Source: an uncultured Clostridia bacterium (lineage in GTDB: Bacteria; Bacillota; Clostridia; Oscillospirales; Ruminococcaceae). From it: a stretch of DNA of 34,768 bases. The stretch covers positions 1 through 34,768 of the forward strand of contig CALLQQ010000076.1 in NCBI GenBank assembly GCA_938014915.1. Reading direction: 5' to 3'. A program made the position numbers and the translations under genes. How positions within the stretch are numbered: position 1 is the first letter of the stretch; each line of letters begins with the position of its first letter. The notes beneath the pieces were generated by a model that was given only the letters and a program-made list of their open reading frames with translations, did no database searches and was not told where the DNA came from. Shown here in pieces: positions 5,651 through 13,096 of this stretch.

Positions 5651-7204
5651 TTAGCCAAGTATTTTCTTTAAATCTTCTTCCGGTGTTGAAATCGGTGTTA
5701 GTCCGAAATTATCAACAAGGAGTTTTAGAACATTCGGTGACATGAATGCTGGTAGCGACGGGCCAATGAAAATATTCTTAATGCCTAGCGATAATAGAGT
5801 TAGCAGAATTACAACTGCCTTTTGCTCATACCATGATAGCACAAGTGAAAGTGGTAACTCATTAATATCACATTCGAATGCTTCAGAAAGTGCGATTGCA
5901 ACCTGAATTGCACTATATGCATCGTTGCATTGTCCCATATCCATAATTCTTGGTAGACCACCAATTTCACCAATATCAAGATCGTTAAAGCGGTATTTAC
6001 CGCAAGCAAGAGTTAGGATAATCGTATCCTTAGGTGTCTGTTTAACGAAATCAGTATAGTAGTTTCTTCCCGGCTTTGCGCCATCGCATCCGCCAACAAG
6101 GAAGAAATGCTTAATATCGCCAGCCTTGACAGCGTCAATTACTTTATCTGCTACTGATAGAACAGTCCCCCTTGCGAATCCTGTTGTTACGGTTTCGCCG
6201 CCATTAATGCCTGTTCCCCTAACATCTTCTTTATATCCGCCCAGTTCAAGCGCCTTTTCAATTACAGGTGTGAAATCTTTGTCGGGACCGATATGTACCA
6301 TGCCGGGATAAGAAACAACTTCAGTAGTAAAAATTCTATCTGCGTAATTATCCTTTACGGGCATAATACAGTTAGTGGTGAATAGTACAGGTGCAGGGAT
6401 ATCTATGAATTCCTTCTGTTGATTCTGCCATGCAGTACCAAAATTGCCCTTTAGATGTGGATAGGCTTTTAGCTTTGGATATGCATGAGCGGGGAGCATC
6501 TCACTATGTGTATAGATGTTTATTCCCTTATCTTTAGTCTGTTCAAGTAGTAAATATAAATCGTGTAAATCATGCCCTGATATAACGATGAATGGACCCT
6601 TTTCAATGCTATTAGGCACGACTGTCGGCTCAGGTGTTCCATATGTTGTCGTATTTGCCTTATCAAGCAATTCCATACATCTTAAATTCACTTCACCTAA
6701 TTTCATTACTAGCGCTAGTAAGTCATCACCCGACATATCACTTTGAATAGCTCCCAGAGCCTCATAGAAAAATTTGTTTACACCGTCATCTTCATATCCT
6801 AGATTTGCAGCATGATGAGCATAAGCCGCCATTCCTCTTAGTCCAAAGAGTATTAGAGATTTAAGTGAGCGAATATCTTCATCGTCGCCCCATAATTTTT
6901 CCAAGTCATATTCGACAATTGTAGGATTAATAGCACTCCGTACTTTCCTAGCATTGGCAATGTGCTTTTTAATATCTTCATCATTGAAGTTCACATTTGT
7001 AATTGTCACAAAGAGTGCGCTGATAATAATCTTATCGGTTTCCTTCGTTCGATTAAGTTCCGCCGCTTTAGCTAGAGCAATGATTGAGCTAGTTAGCTCA
7101 TCTTGAAGATTCGATGTTGTGGGCTTCTTACCGCAAGCACCGGAAACAGTACATCCAGTTCCCCCCACTGTTTGTTCACATTGAAAGCAAAACATATTTG
7201 ACAT
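5651..7204 (-). CDS. hcp: Hybrid cluster protein / hydroxylamine reductase, class I
   Basis: A 517-residue cytoplasmic iron-sulfur enzyme. Hcp proteins reduce hydroxylamine to ammonia in vitro and act physiologically in nitric oxide / nitrosative stress defence. The N-terminal cluster cysteines are Cys6, Cys9, Cys18 and Cys24 (C-x2-C-x8-C-x5-C), the compact spacing of class I proteins from strict anaerobes. Hybrid-cluster ligand regions are visible in ISGHDLHDL, FTTNCIMPVK, VGGCDGAKPGRNYY, LACGKYRFNDLDIGE and MGQCNDAYS. The start at 7204 is preceded by AAGGGAGG. It lies 19 bases downstream of a 4Fe-4S protein gene, its likely electron donor, and both appear to be controlled by the divergent Crp/Fnr-type regulator. 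Length and motifs are normal. Confidence 0.97.
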   Translation of the reverse strand: MSNMFCFQCEQTVGGTGCTVSGACGKKPTTSNLQDELTSSIIALAKAAELNRTKETDKIIISALFVTITNVNFNDEDIKKHIANARKVRSAINPTIVEYDLEKLWGDDEDIRSLKSLILFGLRGMAAYAHHAANLGYEDDGVNKFFYEALGAIQSDMSGDDLLALVMKLGEVNLRCMELLDKANTTTYGTPEPTVVPNSIEKGPFIVISGHDLHDLYLLLEQTKDKGINIYTHSEMLPAHAYPKLKAYPHLKGNFGTAWQNQQKEFIDIPAPVLFTTNCIMPVKDNYADRIFTTEVVSYPGMVHIGPDKDFTPVIEKALELGGYKEDVRGTGINGGETVTTGFARGTVLSVADKVIDAVKAGDIKHFFLVGGCDGAKPGRNYYTDFVKQTPKDTIILTLACGKYRFNDLDIGEIGGLPRIMDMGQCNDAYSAIQVAIALSEAFECDINELPLSLVLSWYEQKAVVILLTLLSLGIKNIFIGPSLPAFMSPNVLKLLVDNFGLTPISTPEEDLKKILG

Positions 7205-7223
7205 AAAACTACCTCCCTTAAAT

Positions 7224-7943
7224 TTAGTCTTCTATAATTTGACCATCTGTACTGATAGTCACAAGACTCCACGGTATCATCTTTCCGCTATTTTGAAGTG
7301 CATTAACCGACGCATTAGCAATGCCGGCACAACATGGTACTTCCATGCGGACAATGGTAACACTCTTAATGTTGTTTTCCTTAATAATCGCAGTCAATTT
7401 CTCAGTATAATCTTCTGCGTCGAGCTTCGGACAACCGATAATCGTAATGCGATTCTTAATGAATTCATTATGGAAGTTACCGTATGCATATGCAGTACAG
7501 TCCGCAGCAATTAGCAAATGCGCATTATCGAAATACGGCGCATTCACAGGCACTAGCGAGATTTGAACAGGCCATTGATTCAGTTGCGATTGTACACTAT
7601 TTGCACTTGCGTTTTGAGCAGGTTGTGCATCTACAATGGGCTTTCTCTGAATGGCTTTCGAATTAGTACCGGGGCACCCACAACCGAGATTCGCCGATTC
7701 ATTCATTTTAGCTTTGTTCTTCTCTACTGCCTTTTTATCGAATGCCGCTGCCTCCCTCTGTTCGAAGCTAATCGCATTCGTCGGGCAAACGGGGAGGCAA
7801 TTGCCCAGCCCGTCACAATAGTCATCACGGAGCAATTTTGCCTTTCCGTCGACCATGCCGATTGCACCCTCTTGACAAGCATTCGCACAAAGACCGCAGC
7901 CAATGCACTTCTCTTCGTCAATTTTTATAACTTGTCTTAACAT
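7224..7943 (-). CDS. 4Fe-4S ferredoxin-type protein, probable Hcp electron partner
   Basis: A 239-residue protein with an N-terminal ferredoxin domain. The first cluster motif is Cys13-x2-Cys16-x2-Cys19-x3-Cys23. The second is a modified set, YCDGLGNCLPVCP, with five residues between its first two Cys. After a linker containing GCGCPG come about 120 residues starting at QWPVQISLVPVNAPY, with further Cys in AADCTAY, IIGCPKL and EVPCCAG. This architecture is often found beside hcp or prismane genes in anaerobes. I infer that it passes electrons to Hcp; the C-terminal domain's role is unknown. The start at 7943 has TAGGAGGG upstream. It is the first gene of the two-gene hcp operon. Confidence 0.88.
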   Translation of the reverse strand: MLRQVIKIDEEKCIGCGLCANACQEGAIGMVDGKAKLLRDDYCDGLGNCLPVCPTNAISFEQREAAAFDKKAVEKNKAKMNESANLGCGCPGTNSKAIQRKPIVDAQPAQNASANSVQSQLNQWPVQISLVPVNAPYFDNAHLLIAADCTAYAYGNFHNEFIKNRITIIGCPKLDAEDYTEKLTAIIKENNIKSVTIVRMEVPCCAGIANASVNALQNSGKMIPWSLVTISTDGQIIED

Positions 7944-8009
7944 AATTTCCCTCCTATATTTAAAACATCGTAAGTTTATGATTTAATAGGTCGTGATATT
8001 GACTTTACC

Positions 8010-8038
8010 TTGACCTCTTGATGTTATTATAGTATAGT
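8010..8038 (+). promoter_or_regulatory. SigA-type promoter of the Crp/Fnr regulator gene
   Basis: TTGACC (8010-8015), a 17-base spacer and TATAGT (8033-8038), with predicted start near 8045. The -10 box of the divergent hcp-side promoter lies inside this spacer, so the two promoters compete for the same DNA. The palindrome at 8053-8068 falls at about +9 to +24, a position suited to autorepression. Confidence 0.7.
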
Positions 8039-8068
8039 TGGAGAAGAAAATCTGTTGCCGTAGCAACA
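8026..8068 (-). promoter_or_regulatory. Activator-dependent promoter of the ferredoxin-hcp operon with class II Crp/Fnr site
   Basis: On the minus strand a perfect TATAAT -10 box (8026-8031) has no good -35 box at 17 bases (CAGATT). A palindrome TGTTGC-CGTA-GCAACA (8053-8068) lies 21 bases upstream, so its centre falls at -41.5 relative to the predicted start (about 8019). That is the exact class II activation position of Crp/Fnr proteins. The divergent gene encodes such a protein. Confidence 0.7.
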
Positions 8069-8099
8069 AATTAGTGAAAATATAAAAAAGGTGATAAAA

Positions 8100-8786
8100 A
8101 TGAAATCATATATAGAAGTATTATCCCGTTCAATGTTATTCAGCGGTGTTTCTCAAAAAGAACTTATATGCATGCTTAAATGCCTCGGTGTAACATATAG
8201 AAAATTTGAAAAAGGCGAATACATCCTCAATGTAGGCGACAAAATCGATTCCGTCGGCATTGTCGTCAGTGGTAGTGCAGAAATAAATAAGGAAGATGTA
8301 TTCGGTAGGAAAACAATTATGGCACACCTTGAGGAAACGGACTATTTTGGTGAAGTGATGGTATGCGCAGGCATTAACAAAAGCATCTCAAGCGTGCTCG
8401 CACTAACAGATGTAGTAATATGTTACTTGGAATACAGCCATATTCTAAATAGATGCGGTAATTCATGCGAATTCCATACAAGGCTAATTAGTAATATGCT
8501 TGGTATTCTAGCAAACAAGAGTATTCACCTTAGCAAAAAGATAGATTATCTACTACTGAAGAGCATGAGGGAAAAAATAATTGCCTATCTGCTCGATTGC
8601 TATAAAAAGGACGAAAATTTAAACTTTACAATGCCGTTCAATAGGGAGGGGCTTGCCGAATTCCTATCCGTGGATAGGAGTGCATTATCTAGGGAGCTTG
8701 GCAGAATGCGTGACGAAGGACTAATATCATTCAAGGGTAGAAATATTACAATTCTTGACTTGGATAGAATGGAAAACCCATTTTAA
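8100..8786 (+). CDS. Crp/Fnr-family transcriptional regulator, probable HcpR-like controller of hcp
   Basis: A 228-residue regulator with an N-terminal cyclic-nucleotide-binding-type beta barrel (about residues 10-120, including FEKGEYILNVGD, VVSGSAEI and DYFGEVMV), a dimerisation helix, and a C-terminal winged helix-turn-helix (FNREGLAEFLSVDRSALSRE at about 180-200). In the recognition helix the position that is Glu in Crp and Fnr appears to be Ser (SALSRE), so a non-Crp site is expected. I choose ATG 8100 because AAGGTGAT precedes it; the GTG at 8091 lies inside that site. Divergence from hcp and the shared palindrome point to nitrosative-stress control. There are no clear oxygen-sensing Fe-S cysteines of the Fnr type. 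The effector is unknown. It converges on the ABC exporter with 12 bases between stops. Confidence 0.88.
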   Translation: MKSYIEVLSRSMLFSGVSQKELICMLKCLGVTYRKFEKGEYILNVGDKIDSVGIVVSGSAEINKEDVFGRKTIMAHLEETDYFGEVMVCAGINKSISSVLALTDVVICYLEYSHILNRCGNSCEFHTRLISNMLGILANKSIHLSKKIDYLLLKSMREKIIAYLLDCYKKDENLNFTMPFNREGLAEFLSVDRSALSRELGRMRDEGLISFKGRNITILDLDRMENPF

Positions 8787-8798
8787 TAGCTAAAGCGT

Positions 8799-10529
8799 TT
8801 ACTGGAATTGCATATTATATAGTTCGGAATATGTTCCACCTAATGAAAGCAATTCTTCATGCGTTCCTTGTTCCTCAATACCATTTTGCGTGAGAACGAC
8901 AATGCGCTCGGCATTTTTAATTGTCGATAGCCTATGCGCAATGACGATGGTAGTCCTATTTGAAGATAGCTTTTCAAACGATTGTTGCACGACCTTTTCA
9001 CTTTCGTTATCAAGTTGAGATGTTGCCTCATCAAAAATTAAAATTGGCGGATTCTTGAGGAATGTCCGTGCGATACTTAGCCTTTGCTTTTGTCCTCCTG
9101 ATAGCTTTACGCCGTTTTGTCCGATGTTTGTATCATATCCATCGGGGAGAGTCATGATGAATTCATGTGCGAATGCACGTTTTGATGCCTCGATAATTTC
9201 TTCATCAGTTGCCTCGGGCTTACCGTATCTAATATTTTCAAGCACAGTGCCCGCAAAAAGATATACATCTTGCTGGACAATGCCGATTTTCTTCCGGAGG
9301 GAATGTAGCTTAATATCACGAATATCAATGCCGTCTATCGATACGGTTCCGCTCGACACTTCATAAAATCGTGGTATGAGGTTGCACATCGTGCTTTTTC
9401 CAACGCCGGATGCACCGACGAGTGCGATATATTCGCCTGCCTCAATTTCAAGATTAATGCCCGAAAACACCTTTTCCGTACCCTCACTATACTGGAATGA
9501 TACATCTTTAAAGGATATATCCCCACGGAAGCTATCAACATCAATAGCATCGGGCTTATCGAATATGTCCGGATTGACATTGAGAATTTCGTAGAATTTA
9601 TCAAATCCTGATGCGCCGTTTTGCAGCATTTCAGCGAAGTTAACCAGCTTTTTAATTGGCTCTAGGAACATTGATAAATATAGTATAAATGTGATTAAAT
9701 CGAGGGTATTTACTTCACCGCCCGCAATGAGAAATGCCGCAGATATAATGACGACAATTTGCAGAATTGAACCAAAGGCATTAATGCCGCTATGGTACCT
9801 GCCTAGTATGCGATAAATATTGCCCTTGCTAAGCACGTATGACCAGCTATTTTTCTTAAATTTATGCAGTTCGACGTCTTCATTGGCGAAGCTCTTCACA
9901 ACCCTGATTCCCGATAAACTATCTTCAATTCCAGCATTTATATCGTCAATTCTGTCACGGCTCTTGCGGAATGCTTTTCGCATTCTGAGATTGTAATAAG
10001 CTGCGAATACTATCATCACAGGTATGAATGCGAATAGTAGCAATGTCATCTTCACATTAATGCTAAGAAGAATGAAAAATGCACCGATTAATTTCGTTGC
10101 CGAAATTAACAAATCCTCCGGCCCGTGATGCGCTAGTTCGGTAATATCGAATAGTGAATTGGTGATATTACTCATTAATGTACCTGTTTGCTGATTGTCA
10201 TAATAACTCAGCGGTAGCTTTTGCAAATGCTCAAACAATTCATTCCTCATATCATTTTCAATTTTTGAACCCATGATATGCCCATATGATGTAATGAAAT
10301 AATTACATAAATATTCGATGAATGTTAGGAATAACATCAGCACCGCAATTTGCAATATATAAATTGTGACATTCTGCGTTGTCTTGCTTAAAACGTCACT
10401 TGTAATGTGTCGAATAATTAGCGGAAATGCAAGATTAATCCCCGATGCTATTATTGCACACAACATATCAGCTAGAAATACCCATTTATATGGCTTGTAA
10501 TATGACAAGAATTTGCTCATTTTCTTCAT
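8799..10529 (-). CDS. ABC exporter, fused permease and ATPase (MsbA/BmrA type)
   Basis: A 576-residue half-transporter: six membrane segments in roughly the first 310 residues, then a nucleotide-binding domain. Walker A is GASGVGKST near 371-379, the Q-loop is IGIVQQDVYLF, the signature LSGGQKQRLS is near 475, Walker B is ILIFDEATS near 495 and the switch His is in IVIAHRLST. It should act as a homodimer exporting a lipid, drug or peptide. No substrate-specific domain is seen. The start at 10529 has AAGGAG about 11 bases upstream. The gene stands alone behind its own promoter, whose spacer holds a small palindrome related to the one beside hcp. Confidence 0.93.
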   Translation of the reverse strand: MKKMSKFLSYYKPYKWVFLADMLCAIIASGINLAFPLIIRHITSDVLSKTTQNVTIYILQIAVLMLFLTFIEYLCNYFITSYGHIMGSKIENDMRNELFEHLQKLPLSYYDNQQTGTLMSNITNSLFDITELAHHGPEDLLISATKLIGAFFILLSINVKMTLLLFAFIPVMIVFAAYYNLRMRKAFRKSRDRIDDINAGIEDSLSGIRVVKSFANEDVELHKFKKNSWSYVLSKGNIYRILGRYHSGINAFGSILQIVVIISAAFLIAGGEVNTLDLITFILYLSMFLEPIKKLVNFAEMLQNGASGFDKFYEILNVNPDIFDKPDAIDVDSFRGDISFKDVSFQYSEGTEKVFSGINLEIEAGEYIALVGASGVGKSTMCNLIPRFYEVSSGTVSIDGIDIRDIKLHSLRKKIGIVQQDVYLFAGTVLENIRYGKPEATDEEIIEASKRAFAHEFIMTLPDGYDTNIGQNGVKLSGGQKQRLSIARTFLKNPPILIFDEATSQLDNESEKVVQQSFEKLSSNRTTIVIAHRLSTIKNAERIVVLTQNGIEEQGTHEELLSLGGTYSELYNMQFQ

Positions 10530-10586
10530 TTAAATTTTGGCTCCTTACTTACTAAAAGTTATATCTAACATCTTTCTCTATAAAAT

Positions 10587-10615
10587 ATTATACCATTGCT
10601 ATTGCAATAAATCAA
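10587..10615 (-). promoter_or_regulatory. SigA-type promoter of the ABC exporter with a palindrome in the spacer
   Basis: TTGATT (10610-10615) and TATAAT (10587-10592) on the minus strand are 17 bases apart. A palindrome ATTGC-TATT-GCAAT (10595-10608) fills most of the spacer. Its TTGC-N4-GCAA core matches the regulator palindrome at 8053-8068. A protein bound there would block RNA polymerase. Confidence 0.65.
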
Positions 10616-10636
10616 TTGCACTTGTATACCGTAAAG

Positions 10637-10666
10637 TTGACTTTATACTAAAACTTATGGTACAAT
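10637..10666 (+). promoter_or_regulatory. SigA-type promoter of the PAS-GGDEF-EAL gene
   Basis: TTGACT (10637-10642), an 18-base spacer and TACAAT (10661-10666). It leaves a leader of about 105 bases before the ATG at 10779, in which I see no recognisable riboswitch. Confidence 0.6.
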
Positions 10667-10778
10667 CGTAAATGTTTGATAATGTCGAATTAACATGGAA
10701 ACAATCTAAATATTGTATAAGAAAAAATAATAATGGACTTAATATGTAGAATCAATATTTATCGAAAGGAATCGATTT

Positions 10779-13037
10779 ATGAAAATTTATTCTATCTTGG
10801 CGCTATTTTGCAATCCTTTGACATCTTTGAGCGCTAATGTAAATGCGGCAAGCAATAGTGGAATTTGCATACCGCTCAGAGTGGCATTGCCAATATTAGC
10901 AGTGTTTATATTGGTGATGATTTTTATTTTTCTGCGGACACGGAGTGTCCTTGTAGGTAAGCATTTAGAGATGCAAAGATCGTTTTATGAGCAAATCTTA
11001 GAAAATGCTAAATCAATGACGATTGTTTGGAATACCGACCTTGACTTCATTGAATTTAACGAGTATATGAGGGACGTTATTGATACGAGCCATCATATAC
11101 TTGATATTACTATCGTTAAAAAGATATTCCATGACGATGAATTCGACGGCAGCATTTCAGGGAGAAATTTAGCTAAAAAGGCACTAGAAAATGATAACAA
11201 CCCATTTGTATTTCGAACAAGGAACAAAGGGAAAATGCACGTTATTTTCAATAGTGTCATATTAAAAGATGAAAAAGACGTAAAATACATATTGTCCGTC
11301 GGTACGGATGTGACGAAAAATACCATGCTAAAGCAGGAATTAATACAGATGAATCACAACCTGACAGTATCGGAGGAGAGATATAATCTAGCTATGGAAA
11401 GTGCCGAAATAGGCATTACCGTATTAGAAATCGGCAAGGAAGACGATATATATCTATCCAATAAGGCACGCCGAATATTCGGGATTAAAACGAATAAAAA
11501 GGTTAATAGCAATGATATAAGGAGCAGGATTCATTCTGACGATTTAGACGAATATATATTCGAATATAATCGTCTTGTAAGGGGTCTAATTGATTCATTT
11601 GTTTTAGAAACACGCATAAAGACGATGGACGATAATTATCGTTATTTCATGTTCAAATTTAAAAATATTACGAACGCATCGGGAGAGGTTATACGAATCA
11701 TCGGCGCTTTTATTGATGTTACAACGCAAAAAGATGTGCATAAAATCATTGATAGAACAACTTTTCAAGATGAGCTAACGGGTCTTGCTAATCGAAGGAA
11801 ATTCCTGTTAGAAGGCGAAAACATCGTAAGACAGGCAAAGCATGGCGGTGATAAAGTTGCACTCATCGTTCTTGATATTGACCGATTCCAGAGGGTGAAC
11901 AACTTGTCCGGATACGAGGCGGGCAACAAATTGCTTGTTGAAGTTGCAAATAGCATTTCATCGGCTATCGATAACGGGACATTCCTATCACGGCTGAGTG
12001 GCGATGATTTTGCACTAATGTATAAATACGATGATGTTGCCCAAATTGACGATTTACTAGAACGAATCAGCGACGCAGTTGGTGGCATTAGATTGACGCT
12101 TCTAGTAAAGGAAAAGGTAGAGATTAAGTGCGGAATTAGCCTACTCAGTGAAGATACACCTAATGTGATCTCAATGCTTGATGAGGCTAGTATGGCATTG
12201 ACGGTGGCAAAATCGTCGCCCAATACTAAATTCCAATTCTTCAATGAAGATATTCAGCGGATAATGCTTGAGCGTGAGCTGCTGGAGGAGGAGCTTAACG
12301 CAGCTTATGAAAATCAGGAATTCACTCTCTATTTCCAACCTAAAGTTGATATTAAGACGGAACAGCTAATGGGGATTGAAGCATTAATGAGATGGAATCA
12401 CCCTGAAAAAGGTATCGTTACACCGGGGGCATTCATACCCGTAGCTGAAGAAGTTGGATTGATAACTAAAATTGATGAATGGGGAATGCGTGAAGCTTGC
12501 CGCCAAAATAAAAGATGGCAGGACGAGGGGCTGGATCCGGTTAAAATATCCGTTAACGTTTCTCAAGCTCAATTTTATGAAACTGACATTGTGAGCACAA
12601 TAAAAGATATTCTTGATGAAACGGGGCTAGATGCTAAGTGGCTTGATATTGAATTGACGGAAACAATGGCGATGAAAGATATAGATAGAACAATAGAGAT
12701 ACTCAATGAGATTAGCGATTTAGGTTGTTCAATATCTATGGACGACTTTGGTAGTGGGTATTCATCACTCAGCTCACTTAAGATTATCCCCATTGATATC
12801 TTGAAAATTGACCGTAGCCTAGTTGTCGATGTTGAAACCAATGCCGCATCAAAGCATATTACAACCGCAATTGTCAATTTGGCGAAATCTATGGAGGTAA
12901 CGGTATTGGCTGAAGGAATAGAAACAAAGGGGCAGTCCGATTTCTTAGCCGATTTAAATGTAGATCTTGCGCAAGGATTCCTATTTGGAAAACCATGCGC
13001 ACCGAATGAGTTTGTTCGTTTCTTTGATAAAAGATAA
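10779..13037 (+). CDS. Membrane-anchored PAS-GGDEF-EAL protein (probable c-di-GMP phosphodiesterase)
   Basis: A 752-residue signalling protein. It has a short N-terminus, one membrane helix at about residues 35-53 (ALPILAVFILVMIFIFL), two PAS-like sensor domains (about 70-175 and 195-315), a GGDEF domain (from DELTGLANRRKF near 331) and an EAL domain (from about 505). The GGDEF signature near residue 407 is SGDDF, so cyclase activity is doubtful. The EAL domain keeps its catalytic set: EALMRW near 534, SVNVSQ, DIELTET, MDDFGSGYS near 654, LKIDRSL and AEGIET near 712. It probably degrades c-di-GMP, with the degenerate GGDEF domain as a GTP-sensing or dimerisation unit. The start has GAAAGGAATCG upstream. 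It is a single gene ending in a shared terminator. Confidence 0.93.
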   Translation: MKIYSILALFCNPLTSLSANVNAASNSGICIPLRVALPILAVFILVMIFIFLRTRSVLVGKHLEMQRSFYEQILENAKSMTIVWNTDLDFIEFNEYMRDVIDTSHHILDITIVKKIFHDDEFDGSISGRNLAKKALENDNNPFVFRTRNKGKMHVIFNSVILKDEKDVKYILSVGTDVTKNTMLKQELIQMNHNLTVSEERYNLAMESAEIGITVLEIGKEDDIYLSNKARRIFGIKTNKKVNSNDIRSRIHSDDLDEYIFEYNRLVRGLIDSFVLETRIKTMDDNYRYFMFKFKNITNASGEVIRIIGAFIDVTTQKDVHKIIDRTTFQDELTGLANRRKFLLEGENIVRQAKHGGDKVALIVLDIDRFQRVNNLSGYEAGNKLLVEVANSISSAIDNGTFLSRLSGDDFALMYKYDDVAQIDDLLERISDAVGGIRLTLLVKEKVEIKCGISLLSEDTPNVISMLDEASMALTVAKSSPNTKFQFFNEDIQRIMLERELLEEELNAAYENQEFTLYFQPKVDIKTEQLMGIEALMRWNHPEKGIVTPGAFIPVAEEVGLITKIDEWGMREACRQNKRWQDEGLDPVKISVNVSQAQFYETDIVSTIKDILDETGLDAKWLDIELTETMAMKDIDRTIEILNEISDLGCSISMDDFGSGYSSLSSLKIIPIDILKIDRSLVVDVETNAASKHITTAIVNLAKSMEVTVLAEGIETKGQSDFLADLNVDLAQGFLFGKPCAPNEFVRFFDKR

Positions 13038-13054
13038 TTAAATTAGCTTATACG

Positions 13055-13094
13055 AAAAAACATCGCTAGCCATTTTGGACTAGCGATGTTTTTT
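13055..13094. terminator. Bidirectional terminator between the GGDEF-EAL gene and clpC
   Basis: The stem AAAACATCGCTAG / CTAGCGATGTTTT with a 10-base loop is bordered by A6 on the left and T6 on the right, so it can serve both convergent genes. The clpC stop lies at 13097. Confidence 0.9.
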
Positions 13095-13096
13095 AT

